From Apricaphanius iberus (Eukaryota > Chordata > Actinopteri > Cyprinodontiformes > Aphaniidae), in assembly GCA_028564705.1 (NCBI GenBank), contig JAPXFQ010001776.1, positions 310,001 through 374,000 on the forward strand: DNA of 64,000 nt, read 5' to 3'. This document shows, piece after piece, positions 51,746 through 62,770 of this stretch. The first letter of the stretch is position 1; each line of letters opens with the position of its first letter. The notes beneath the pieces were generated by a model that was not told where the DNA came from, ran no database searches, and saw nothing but the letters and a program-made list of their open reading frames with translations. Made by a program: the position numbers and the translations under genes.

Positions 51746-52122
51746 GAGGACTTTCATTACTTGTGTTTGTAAATTATTTTTATTTTTGAAAAATCAAGTG
51801 GGAGATATTAAAATGGCAAAGGTATTGAGGGATGGAAATTTGTTAATACTGTGTAAATCAGAGGAACAGAGAGAGAAAGCTCAAAAAATGAAAGATCTAG
51901 GGAAGCATCTAGTGATCAGTGTGAGTAAGGTATTAAAAATAAAAGATGAAATAATTCTTAAAAATTAAGAAAGAGCAGAAATTTTAGCTAAGAAATTTGT
52001 TAAAATAAATAGTAATAATAATTTATCAGAAGACAGAAGGAATAAAAGGGAGGACACTAGAGAAAAATATGACGTAGCGAATTAAGAAAGTAGTAAAATT
52101 AGTATTAGATATTCCTTTTAAT

Positions 52123-52830
52123 ATGATTGAATTAGAACAAGCTTTAGGGAAAAGTAAAAATACGGCACCAGGTAATGATAAAATGACTCATGGGATTATA
52201 AAACATTTAGGCAATAAAATGAGAATGAGGTTGTTGAATTTATATAATAAAGTTTGGATAGAGGGAATAATACCAAAAAATTGGAAAGAGGCAATAATTA
52301 TACCTATATTGAAACCAGGAAAAGAATCAACTAATCCGGAAAATTATAGACCAATAGCTCTTAAATCACATAGGAAAAATTATGGAAAGGATGATTACAG
52401 AGAGAATAAATTATCTTGAAAGTAAAAAATTGATTACAAAATATCAAAGTGGTTTTAGAAAAGGTAGACGTACAATGGATCCAATTGTTTATTTAGAAAA
52501 TGAAATTAGAAATGCGCAGAAAAATAAAGTTTAGTTGTAGTATTTTTTGATATTGAAAAGGCTTATGATATGGTTTGGAAGGAAGGTTTATTAATAAAAT
52601 TAAAGAGATTGGGAATAAAAGGAAGAGCTTATAATTAAGTGAAAAAATGTATTTAGTAGAGAAATACAAGTAAAGATAGGAGATAAAGTATCAAAAAGTT
52701 ATTTAGTAGAAAATGGAACACCTCAAGGCAGTATAATTAGTCCAATATTGTTTACTATTATGATAAATGATGTATATGAACATATAGAGTATGATTTTGG
52801 AAGGGCATTATTTGCGGATGATGGAGCATT
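52123..52830 (+). pseudogene. I-type LINE reverse transcriptase
   Basis: 52123-52419 is open: 'KSKNTAPGNDKMTHGIIKHL', 'NWKEAIIIPILKPGKESTNP' and 'ENYRPIAL'. After a frameshift come 'SGFRKGRRTMDPIVYLENEI', 'VVFFDIEKAYDMVWKEGLL' (palm Asp), 'NGTPQGSIISPILFTIMIND' and the catalytic box 'ALFADDGALW' near 52807-52836. Three or more stops or frameshifts interrupt it. The FADD catalytic pair is intact. Confidence 0.8.
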
Positions 52831-54374
52831 GTGGAAAAGGGGAAGAAATATAAAACATGTGCAAAAGAAGAAATATCAAAAGTAGAAAAATGGTCGTATG
52901 ATTGGGGTTTTAAATTCTCAGTTGATAAAACAAACAGCTTGGTGTTTACAAAGAAAAGAAATGTGGAAAGTAATCTTAAATTATATGGAGAGAATATAGA
53001 ACAGGTAAAGAGTTTTACATATTCGGGGGTTATTTTTGACAGTAAGTTAACTTGGAAGGAAAATATAATTATAATTGAGGAAAGATGCAAAAAAGTAATA
53101 AATATAATGGAGTGTCTAAAGGGTAATGATTGGGGGGCTAGGGCTAAAGCATTAAAACAAATATATATAACAGTGATAAGATCAGTAATACATTATGGAA
53201 GTATTGTATATAGCTCTGCATGTAAAACATTATTAATGAGGTTAGAAAGAATACAAAATCAGGCATTGAGAATATGTTGTGGGACAATAAAAACATCTCC
53301 TATAGCATCTTTACAAGTTGAAATGGGAGAAATGCCAATAGGACTAAGACTTAAATACAATTTATTAAATTATTGGGCTAGTATTAAAGAATGTTCAAAG
53401 GATGACCATTTGATCAAAAACGATATGTATTTATATAGGGAAAATGAAAAATTTGATAGTATGATAGAAAAAGCAAACAAATTAGCAGAAATTTATAAAA
53501 TAAATTATATTAGATTTATAAATAAATATTTATATTCAGTGACTCCTAAATTTATTTTTCCAAGGTGTTATATTGACTTTTATATTAAAAATATGATAGA
53601 TATAAATAAGGCAAAAGGAAATTGGGATAATATTATAAATAATAGATTAAATAGTATACATAAAAACTATATACCAATATATACAGATGGATCAAAAGAG
53701 TCTGAAAGTGGGAGAACAGGTATTTCTTTTTATATTCCTGCGGTAGGAAAAGGAAAAAAAAATAAAAACACCGGGTGGAATATCAGGTTTTAAAGTTGAA
53801 ATGCTGGCAATTTCTTTTAGTTTAGATTGGATTGAGCAAAATAGTTTAAAAAAGTATAATATGTACAGATTCATTATCAGTTTTATTAACAATTAACTCA
53901 AGAACAAATGAAAACATAGTTGATAATATTCTAGAAATATTTGAATGCCTATTTAGATTAAACAAATTAGGAATTGAAATAAGATTTATGTGGGTTCCAG
54001 CGCACAGAGGGATAGAAGGAAATGAAATAGCAGATTATTAAGCAAAACAAGCGATAAACTTAGGAACAGGAATAGAGATTCCTTTTAGTAGTAAAGAAGT
54101 GAAATCTATAATTAAGGAAAAGATTTTGAATGAATGGCAGGAAACGTGGATAAAAGAAAAAATGGGAAGACATTTATTTAATATAAAGAAAGAAATAGGT
54201 AAGATGAAGATAAAGGAGTTTAATAATAGAGAGCATACAATAATATCAAGACTAAGGATAGGACATTCGGGATTAAATAGTTTGTATGTTATGAGAAAAC
54301 ATCAAACAGGTTTTTATGAGTGTGGGAAAGAAAGGGAAACTGTAGAGCATGTTCTGTGTTTTTGTAGTAAGTAA
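52831..54374 (+). pseudogene. I-type LINE RT thumb, RNase H and zinc motif
   Basis: 52831-53793 is open for 320 codons: 'VEKWSYDWGFKFSVDKTNSL', 'SGVIFDSKLTWKENI', then 'YIPIYTDGSKESESGRTGIS', the first RNase H Asp. A frameshift leads to 'VEMLAISFSLDWIE' (Glu), 'CTDSLSVLLTINSRT' (Asp) and 'MWVPAHRGIEGNEIADY' (His/Asp), so all four RNase H residues can be read in pieces. 54099-54374 ends with 'TIISRLRIGHSGLNSL' and 'YECGKERETVEHVLCFC', a C-x-H-x-C cluster. Confidence 0.8.
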
Positions 54375-54462
54375 AAAGTAATTAGAGAAAAATTAAAAGA
54401 TAAATAAAAAATCAACTGCTAATGATTGAAAAACACCAGAGTATCCTAATATATTTTCTTCA

Positions 54463-55068
54463 TGCTGTAACTCTAGACAACGAGGAGTAGCAATATTAAT
54501 AAATAAAAATACTAATTTTAAAGTAATAGACACAGTTACAGATCCAGAGGGTAGATTTATAATATTAAAACTATTTATACATAACCAAAAGTTATGTATA
54601 GTTAGAGTATATGGTCCAAATGTTGACGACCCCTGATTCTTTCATACTTTCTTCTCGGTTTTGGCTAATCACATGGATTGCTCACTTGTTCTTGGGGGAG
54701 ATTTCAACTTTGGATTAAATGAAGAAATAGACAGGCTCAGTACAGCAGGGACTCAGCGCAGCTGGCAATCAATACATATAGTTAAACAGTACATGAGCGA
54801 TTATGGACTTTGCGATGCATGGCGATCGATTCATCCCAACGACAGAAAATACACTTTTTACTCAAATGTCCATCATTCTTATTCTAGATTGGACTATTTG
54901 TTAGTCAGCAGCTCACTGTTGAATGTCATTTCAGACACTGAGATACATCCTATAGTTATCAGCGATCACGCTCCTGTTTCTTTAAATTTAGCAAATAGAA
55001 TAGCAACCCTTCAATATAAAAATTGGAGATTTAATACATCATTACTTAAGGATAGAGAATTTATCAAA
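54463..55068 (+). pseudogene. Tx1-clade endonuclease (copy 2)
   Basis: 'SRQRGVAILINKNTNFKVID' and 'KLCIVRVYGPNVDDP' (54470-54630) are followed, after a stop, by the open stretch from 54661: 'SLVLGGDFNFGLNEEIDRLS' (catalytic Asp and Asn), 'YTFYSNVHHSYSRLDYLLVS' and 'IVISDHAPVSLNLA' (Asp/His). These are the C-terminal two thirds of an AP-type endonuclease. The N-terminal part with the first catalytic residues is missing because of 5' truncation. Confidence 0.85.
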
Positions 55069-55099
55069 TAAAAAGAGAACAGAAAATAAACATGTTCAG

Positions 55100-56713
55100 G
55101 AATTAGAAGAAACTATAAAATACTTATAAGCTTCCCTGGATAAAGAGAGCTTAAGCAAAATACGGAAAGCAAAATTAGAATTAAATGAAATTATTAATAA
55201 ACGGACACAGTTCTTAATCCAAAGACTTTGAATAGAAAACTTTGAACATAGTAATAAATCAGGTAGCTTCTTAGCTAATCAGTTAAAAATAAATAAAGAA
55301 AAAACAACTACATCTGCAATCAAAGACAAAATTGGGAATATAATATATGATCCTGAAAGAATAAACAACACATTCAAAGAGTTTTATGAGACTTTATAAA
55401 CACCGGAGATAAACCCATCAAATAATGAAATTGAACAATTTCTGGATAAAATAACTCTTCCTAAACTTTCAGACAATCAAGCAAAGGCCCTGGATTCACC
55501 GCTAACAGTGACTGAACTCCAGGAGGCCCTCCAATCCATGCCTAATAATAAAGCTCCAGGTCCAGATGGATTTCCAGTAGAGTTCTATAAAGAATTCTGG
55601 AATATTCTGGCACCAACATTTTACAAAATGTTACAGGAAACAAAGGAAAATGGTCGAATACCACCAAACATGAATTCTGCCTACATCAATCTTCTATTAA
55701 AACCAGGAAAAGACCCTATGTCTCCTACCAGTTATCGTCCCATTTCTCTTATCAATGTGGATCTGAAAATAATTTGCAAAGCTCTTGCAAGAAGGATTGA
55801 GAAAATAACACCTCTAATAATCCATCCTGATCAAACAGGTTTTATAAAAGGTAGGCTCTCTTCGACAAATTCACGTAGATTAATAGATTTAATAGATTAT
55901 TCCTACTGTAAAAACGTCCAAACCAATATATTATCTTTAGATGCAGAAAAAGCATTTGATACAGTTAACTGGAAATTTTTATTTGCAACCTTACATAAAT
56001 TCGGGTTCAGTAATTATTTTGTAAACTGGTTAAAAATATTATAAAGCTCACCAACAGCATGTATTAGGACTAATAATAAAACATCATCAAGGTTTTTCCT
56101 TCAGAGAGGTACCAGGCAGGGATGTCCACTTTCTCCCTCCCTCTTTGCTATTTTTATTGAACCATTAGCAGCATCAATCAGGCAAAATAATAATGTTAAA
56201 GGTATACAATGCAACAAAATAGAACATAAAATTAGTCTGTATGCAGATGATGTACTACTCTTTCTACAGCATTAACAAATGTCCTTCTCTCAGGTAATTG
56301 AGTTGATAAAATCTTATTCAAGAGTTTCAGACTATTCCATAAATTGGTTAAAATCTACATTCCTTCCAATCAACTTTTCTTTCCAGGGTCCCGTTGCTGT
56401 GCAACTCCGGTCGGGAAATATTACATATCTAGGTATCCATATCTCACCAAGACTGGCAGACTTATCAAAGCTAAACTATGTCCCACTTTTAAAAAAAGTG
56501 GAAGATGATCTGGCAAGATGGAAATCCCTTCCAATATCACTTATTGGAAGGGTAGCTACAATAAAAATGATGGTTTTGCCTAGAATCAATTATTTATTCT
56601 CAATGATCCCAAGCAAACCATCAACTGATTGGTTTAGATCTCTGGACTCTTCTGTTTCTAAATTTCTTTGGAAAGATAAACCCCCCACGTATCAGCTTAA
56701 AAACACTACATAA
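55100..56713 (+). pseudogene. Tx1-clade reverse transcriptase (copy 2)
   Basis: One frame carries almost the whole RT, broken by isolated stops (for example 56042-56044 and near 56275). 55508-56044: 'TELQEALQSMPNNKAPGPDG', 'YRPISLINVDLKIICKALAR' and 'LSLDAEKAFDTVNWKF'. Then 'GTRQGCPLSPSLFAIFIEPL' and the catalytic 'ISLYADDVLLFLQH' at about 56235-56273. 56279-56713: 'NWLKSTFLPINFSFQG', 'NITYLGIHISPRLADL' and 'ARWKSLPISLIGRVATIKMM'. The catalytic pair is intact. It can be aligned directly with copy 1. Confidence 0.88.
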
Positions 56714-57530
56714 GTCCAAAGATAAAGGAGGTCTAAACCTACCAAACTTTCGTCATTATTTCTTAGCTAACAGGCTCCAATACACATCAAGATGGGTAAA
56801 ACACAGTTATATCGATGAGTGCTGGGTAGATGTTGAACAGACACTATGCAATAAGATAAAACTTTCAGATCTACCATTTATTAGCTCAAATATAAAACAA
56901 AATGAATGTTTTAAACGTATTAGTATCAGCTCCTCTCTGACAGCTTGGTGGGAATTTCTTAAAATGACAGAGACCTTACTAGTCCCAGGCAGGCGTACAC
57001 CCATCTGGAACAACCCAGATATCTTACAAAAAAAATGCATGATCAACTTTCCAAACTGGAGTTGTAAAGGAATTGAATACCTGGAGCATATGTTTGATGG
57101 AACAGACTTTATCCCATTTAATACATTGGTTACACAATACGGAATTAACAAGAATAAATTCTTAGAATATCAACAAATTAAATCAATTATAAAAAATAAA
57201 TTTAGGCTCAATACAGTTGATTTACAAATTCCAGGAATACCTGGAATTTGTAACCCTCCCAAACTGCTATCTAAAATATACAAAACATTAAATAGAATAG
57301 ATGAATCAATAGCCCTTCCTATTTTAAAATGGGAGATGGACTCATTTGACCGAAACCTCTGGTCTCATATTTCCTTAAGAACCTTTAAATTTCTTAAAAA
57401 TCCTAATCTATTATTAATACAATATCAAATCCTTCATAGAAGACATTATACAGGCCAACGGATGTTCAAGATGGGTTTTACGCCATCTAATACCTGTTTA
57501 CAATGTACAAGCGTACAAGATTACCGATGG
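56714..57530 (+). pseudogene. Tx1-clade ORF2 C-terminal part, truncated (copy 2)
   Basis: After a frameshift near 56705 the frame reads 'GGLNLPNFRHYFLANRLQYT' and '[20 protein letters not shown]', and continues to 57515 with 'RMFKMGFTPSNTCLQCTS'. It then runs into 3' UTR sequence and stops. Copy 1 continues from the same Cys pair for another 120 or so residues, so the zinc motif and true C-terminus are deleted here. Confidence 0.82.
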
Positions 57531-59788
57531 GCCTGGGGCTCGGGGCTCTAGGGCGGCGTGCCCCCCAGCCCGTGGTCCTGGCTGGGGCTTTGCCGGTGGT
57601 CTGGGCCACTGCCGTCGGTGCCGGCTGGGGGGTGGGGTGGGGTGGGGGGCTGTGGTCGGCCGGTGGTTGGCAGGCGCTGCTGCCTTTTCCATCTCCCTGG
57701 GCTGGTTCTTGTCGCTGGCTCCCCGATGGCCCCTTGCCGAGCCTGCGCGTCGGGGTGTCAGCTGGTGGCTGGCATCTCTGGGCCCGATCAGTCATATTGG
57801 CACTGGACATGGCTCCTGGGTCTTGGTCCAAGCACTCTGCGGGGTGCTGGGGTGGTGCCCTTTGACCGGTGCTGGTCGGCCTCCGCGGTGGACTGACCGG
57901 TTGGTGGGGTGTGGGCTGGTGGGTGGGGATGCTGGGTTCGGTTGCCTCCCGGCCATCGGGTGGTAGTAGCAAGGCTGGAGGGTGTCGGCCTGGGGGGTTG
58001 GCCGCCTGGGGCTTCGGTCTGCTCACGTGCCCGGCGCGGCATGTCCGGGGTATCCGAGTTGGTGCTGCGCCGGGTTCCGGCCTCAGCGCGGGGGCCCTCG
58101 GGACGCTGGCGGTGCTTGGGGCCTCTCTTGTTGACGGGGAGGCTTTTACCATCTAGCACAGGCGCTCTCTCTAACGGGGTGCGCTTGGGACGGGGGGGGG
58201 GATGTACGGGGAGAGTATGGCCTTAACTCAGCCTGGGTGTCTAGTGTCCTGTGTTTTGTTAGTAGTTTGAATGTTGGGAGGGATTTAGGTCTGCCCCTGG
58301 GGTTGGGGCGGGTGGATGGCCCGGGCCCCCATGGGGCTCGGAGGGGCCGCTGCCATGGGCCCCGACTTGACGTGCTGGGACCTCCCGTCCCTGGTGGATC
58401 AGCTGAACGGGGGTGCCTATTGGGGTCAGCAGGGGAGCTGGCTCCCTGGGGTTGGCATCGTGTCAACCCAGTTATTTCCTCCCCATCCCCATTTGCCTCT
58501 GTCCACCTGCTCCTTCATTCTACCATTCACAAGGCCTTGGGACGTGGGCACGTCACTGGGGTGCGGGATGGAGTTTTTTGTCTTCGCTACCCGGTGGCGG
58601 CTCTTGGTCCCAATTTTATTGAGCAACTTAGACACTTAAACTTGGAACATTTACATAACACACGCACATGTAGGGACCTGGCGGTGGATGCGCCTCGGAA
58701 CTGGAGGCGGGGCCCCTTATACGGGGCCTCGCCTGTTGTGCCGGTACCCACTGTTTAAATGCATCTAGACACGGAGGGTCCGGGGAGGGAGATGGGGGTA
58801 CCTGGCACTATTCCCATGTCCCACCCCTCTGTTTTAAGTGCAAATTAGAACAACACCACAATTGAGCAGGGGGAGAGAGGCTGGGGGTCTTTCCACACCC
58901 CTGTTCGTTGGACCATCAGGGGTTGGAGCCCGGGTAGATTATCAGTTCGTCTGGTCGGGGACCTAGGATCGGCTGCAGGCGCCTCCTGCCGGCGGTGGCG
59001 GCGGGGGACCCCTCTCGGCAGGTCCCTGGTCAGGGCCCTGCTGGGGGGCTGGGTGCCCCTGATCCCCGTGGCCTCCGGGTCCTTTTCCGGGCCCGCCCTG
59101 GCGTAGCCGGTTTCCCACGGAGCCCGTGGGCTCGTCCCTGCGATCTCTCGGGCCCCAGCATTGCGGCTGCTTGGTGTTCCCCTGGGGCTTCCATCTGTTC
59201 CTCTCTTGGTGGGTGATCGGCCCTCCGCTGGTCCACCTGCGGCTCCTGCGCTCTGTGGGACTCTGGATGCATGCGTCTCCTGCCTCCTTCATGTCTGTGT
59301 CGATTCCTGTAGGACGCATTGACGGTTCCTTACACCAGCTATCAATCACTTGCATGGGGAAACCTTATTCAGACCTGCATGCTCACACACACTCATAGGT
59401 GTGGGGACATTGGTGTGGACGGACATATCTTGAGCTAAGGTTATTGTCATTAGTTAGCTTTTAACAGGAGCTTAACAGAAACATTAGTATTGTGTTTATT
59501 AATCCATGCTTGTGTATAGTGAGTGTGTAATTCTGAATTTTTATTACTGGATCTGAACTATTGGTGTGGTTCTGTTCAGTTCGTTGTTTTTGTTTATTTT
59601 GTTTTACCGTTTCTCTGCCATCCGGCATAGGCGGAGGACTGGGATGTTTTCTTGTGTTCTTTGTTTTCCTCCCTGTCTTGTGTCGTCAGTTCGCGCCTCT
59701 GCTGGTGCGGTTTCTTTTCTTCACTTTCTTCCTTCTTGTCTCGGTTTCGTGTCCATGACTTCAGGAAATTGAACCCTCAGTAATCACT
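57529..59788 (+). other. GC-rich 3' UTR of Tx1 copy 2
   Basis: About 1.7 kb (57530-59250) is extremely GC-rich with a G bias on the LINE sense strand, in an otherwise A/T-rich window. It includes a four-run G motif at 57627-57649 and a G run of 11 at 58190-58200. 59400-59790 returns to ordinary composition. Many long open frames on both strands (for example 221 codons at 57487-58152, minus) are Pro/Arg/Gly-rich by composition, and I do not call them genes. Confidence 0.8.
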
Positions 59789-59794
59789 AATAAA
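59789..59794 (+). terminator. Poly(A) signal of Tx1 copy 2
   Basis: AATAAA followed by a T-rich stretch, at the end of the 3' UTR and about 18 bp before the apparent end of the element. Confidence 0.65.
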
Positions 59795-59812
59795 GATTTT
59801 TTTATTACATAT

Positions 59813-60640
59813 ACATCAAGTGGAGTGTTACAGCGAAGCTGTAATACTCAGCTTGGGAAAGTAAATATGTTGGGCTTGTACTTGGTACTCAGACACCAAT
59901 TCTGAGTGGCAAATTGCTAGACAGGACACGTTATAAAAATTAAAAAAAATTAATTAATAAAAAAAAATTTTCAACAAGTGATTCACACGACATTTAGTTA
60001 CTCATCTTGTTCAGTTAGCGTCACTCCATTACTAAATATAATATTGTGTATTCTAAGTGACCAACTTAACTTTTGTAGTTCTTAAAAATCTAAATATGTC
60101 TTTCAATCAATTGAGCAATAAAATTCATAGAGTTCTTCTCTTGACAAATGTATTTCAATATTAGCACAATAATGACATTGCAAATATTTAAATTCAGTAT
60201 AAAATAGTCCTCTGCTTCAACCAAGAACCACTTTTTTGTTTTATTTAGTTTTTTTGTTTGGAGTTTTACATAATAGTATAAAGCCAGATAGTTCATCCAT
60301 TGCGATATGCCCCTTTTTGACCAGGGAAGTTTTTGAACTAGGCCCATCCCCTTTGTTATAAAACTAAACATACCAAGTTCTCTTCTAATAAACACCATCA
60401 GTTCAATTAATCTTTCAGCTAAATAGTACAATCAACAAATGTTAAATGATAGCCAGTTCTTACAAAACATAACAGTATAAGTAATGATCACTCAAAAGTT
60501 TAGCTGGAAACAAAATCTGGGTTTACATTGTAAATTATTTAAAATAACATAATATCGGGTTGACTCTGAAATATAGTCTTCCATTAATTTAATAGTCCAA
60601 AGTCCAAACTGTTTTAACAGGAGAAAACCTCAAGTTAAAA
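59813..60640. other. Unassigned stretch
   Basis: No gene or known element is seen. It contains the small palindrome ttacagcgaagctgtaa at 59828-59844 and A/T-rich sequence. It could be part of the retroviral fossil that follows on the minus strand. Confidence 0.4.
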
Positions 60641-60847
60641 CCTAGCTCAGTATGAGTGGTTCTGCCAGAACTATATGGGGGTTTAAGAAGACAGAGTAGA
60701 GACAGAAAAAAACAAAAGAAATGGATTCTATATCAAAGAAAGTAAAACGTTGATACCAGGAAATGAACGATGTTTGGTCACTGTTGGCTCCTGTTATGCC
60801 ATGCGGCCGGCGACTCGCTTCAGGAAGGTATGGGGCGCCAACATTCA

Positions 60848-61380
60848 GAACCCCGGCGGGAAGTTTTCCAAAATAAGAGTCAGAACTGAGAGACAGAGAG
60901 AGTAAATAAGGCACCAACACAGATATCTGTTTCACTGGACGCACCTGCAGGTGGGGTCAGCAAGAACTGAACCACTTCTCCACAAGGCTGTACCATTTTT
61001 ATTAAGGAAGAACAAAGAACGTATTCACATGACTTATTCTCCTCCCACCAGAACTTTATTAGACCACACGTTAGTCCCAAGGTTTCCTCCTGACCTAATG
61101 TATGGCCGCACCATGGAGTAGGCTTTTATGGCCCTTCCTCCCTGGTCTGTTTTTTATCTCTATCTCTAAACATCCTGCTTTTACAGCCTGCAATAATCTT
61201 ACCCAAGAGTTTTATGACTTAAAAGCTTATCCCAGTTAAACACTGATCAAGGATATGTTTTACAACCATGCATAATAGAAAAACAGACTTTTACCTTCTG
61301 AATGCTAACTAAAGATTATATAAAACATATTTAATACGAGACTGTTATACAAAGTAGCCCCAAAAAATATAACATACAAC
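60848..61380 (-). repeat. Probable LTR of retrovirus 2
   Basis: On the minus strand: TG near 61378, a TATA-like gggccataaaagcct near 61117-61131, AATAAAG near 61045-61051 and AATAAA near 60997-61003, then a U5-like stretch to about 60848. This order (TATA, 60-130 bp, poly(A) signal) is that of an LTR. Just after it lies ttggcgccccatacc, resembling the core TGGCGCC of a lysine-tRNA primer-binding site. The boundaries are tentative and no second LTR copy was found. Confidence 0.5.
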
Positions 61381-61599
61381 ATCACTCACATCATCTGACT
61401 CGATGTTACCCATCCAACATGGCATTGTAGCTGAGTAGGAAACCAAACCATTTGTAGCTTCTATGGAGAGAAAAACAGTGAGAAAAAACAAGGTTAACAA
61501 ATGAAAAAAACAGCAGAAAATTCAGATGAGCTGCAGCAGAGAAAAGGAGAAGAGTGAAGAAAAGTGTTCAGTCTGTCTTCCAACAGTCTAGGGGTACAG

Positions 61600-62121
61600 T
61601 CACGCCTGATAGTCCCATAGACTTGGTTTGATTGGGGACCAAAATTGCAGCATTTCAGCCGCAGAAGATTCACGTGCAGACATCGTAGACAATCTGGCCC
61701 AGAAAATATCAGCCACTTGTGAAGTGTCATCTTTCAGCAAAAATTGACCACTCATGGTGTCACAACAATGTGTATGTCCATTTGGAAAAGTCACGATAAG
61801 TCCATCAGGGGTACACAGGATAGTAGCACCCAGTTTGATAAGCAGATCTCTGCTTAACAAGTTGACAGGAGTGGTTTGAGCAATGACAAAAGGATGTGAT
61901 AGTCTTTGACCTCCCACTGTAACAGGCAAGGGTTGAGTGACAGGGAGAATCATCGGAGCCCCAGAGATGCCCATTATAGACACTGTGTTCCCATAAAAAT
62001 TGACGTCTGGTAAAACTCTGTCCAGCGTGCTGAAAGTAGCACCAGTGTCCACCAAGAATGGCAATGAATGTCCATGTACGTCCATTGTGAGCATTGGATC
62101 CCCCTTAGTCCTGCTCACCAA
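61600..62121 (-). CDS. Retrovirus 2 protease, open frame
   Basis: 173 codons. 'LPFLVDTGATFSTLD' carries the aspartic-protease triad Asp-Thr-Gly (residues 25-27), with 'SIMGISGAPMILPVTQPL' as flap region and 'PVNLLSRDLLIKLGATI' after it (normally LLGRDLL; one Gly is Ser). The viral protease works as a dimer to cut the polyprotein. The frame is the same as that of gag upstream, separated by one TGA. RT is not found after it; sequence reaches a stop at 61600 and then a probable LTR. Listed as CDS because it is open; it is part of a dead provirus. Confidence 0.8.
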   Translation of the reverse strand: MVSRTKGDPMLTMDVHGHSLPFLVDTGATFSTLDRVLPDVNFYGNTVSIMGISGAPMILPVTQPLPVTVGGQRLSHPFVIAQTTPVNLLSRDLLIKLGATILCTPDGLIVTFPNGHTHCCDTMSGQFLLKDDTSQVADIFWARLSTMSARESSAAEMLQFWSPIKPSLWDYQA

Positions 62122-62139
62122 GGTACTCTGTGGGCATTG

Positions 62140-62770
62140 TCAAAACTGAGGCCCCCCCTGTCCTCCTTGATAGGAGGGAGGAGCCATATGCTGATTCGGG
62201 GCCATATGTGGAGGTGGCTGACCGGGAGGTATAGCGCCCCCTCGTGGGTGTGGACATTCCCTCACCCAGTGTTCATTTGAGCCACACCTGCGACAACCGT
62301 TAGCACCTGGCTGCCCTCTTCCCATGCCTCTGTTACCACCAAACCTGGCCCTAGCACGTGACCGACCTCGGGGCTGCCATGTCCGATAAGGAGCAGTAAA
62401 TGGCTGATTAGGTGCAGCTGCAGCATACATCACAGGAAAAGAAGGCATCACTGTCGCTGATCCAACAGTAGGCGCTGCTTCAGCCACCATCTGCTTCACT
62501 TTTTTTGACTGATATAAGTCACTCAATTTATTCTGAGCCTCTTTTAAGTGGAGCTTTAGCAAAGCAGTCTCCATTTTCTTATTCTCCTCAGCGTCCTTCA
62601 ACGCAATGTGTTATGTGTCTTTCCCATGTAGGCTGATCATAAATATGTGAATAAGGATTACGTTTCATTAATGTAGCAACAGACTCTGGCATGCCTGCTA
62701 AAATGAAGTAAAATGAAGAATGAAGTAAAATTGCAGCATTGTTGCTGTTTTTAGCTGGTGCAGTTTGCAT
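62140..62770 (-). pseudogene. Retrovirus 2 gag, C-terminal half
   Basis: 62770-62588 reads 'GMPESVATLMKRNPYSHIYD' (end of capsid). A frameshift near 62595 leads to 62601-62140: a charged helix ('LHLKEAQNKLSDLYQS'), an Arg/Gly-rich nucleocapsid and one zinc knuckle, C-x2-C-x4-H-x4-C ('CRRCGSNEHWVREC'). It ends at a TGA (62142-62140), after which the same frame goes on into protease. Matrix and most of capsid are missing. Confidence 0.8.

Larger units (their letters stand above)
51746..54415 (+). mobile_element. I/Nimb-type LINE with RNase H, strongly A/T-rich
   Basis: It carries a reverse transcriptase followed by an RNase H domain and a terminal C-C-H-C cluster, the arrangement of I-superfamily LINEs (Nimb is the lineage commonly seen in fish; that label is inference). 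Base composition is far more A-rich on the coding strand than in neighbouring elements. There are many stops. The endonuclease is absent or unrecognisable, so it is 5' truncated. Confidence 0.75.
54440..59812 (+). mobile_element. Tx1/L1-clade LINE, copy 2 (plus strand)
   Basis: Endonuclease (54463-55068), RT (55100-56713), part of the C-terminal region (56714-57515), then a 2.3-kb GC-rich 3' UTR ending with AATAAA at 59789 and a T-rich/A-rich junction at about 59812. It is 5' truncated within the endonuclease. Compared with copy 1, about 0.6 kb around the ORF2 stop is deleted (57515/57529 junction). No target duplication was found. Confidence 0.85.

Noticed and set aside
57487..58152. A 221-codon Pro/Arg-rich open frame on the minus strand
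   Set aside because: It arises from GC-rich composition in the Tx1 3' UTR. Overlapping long frames exist on both strands, no domain is visible, and copy 1 does not keep it.
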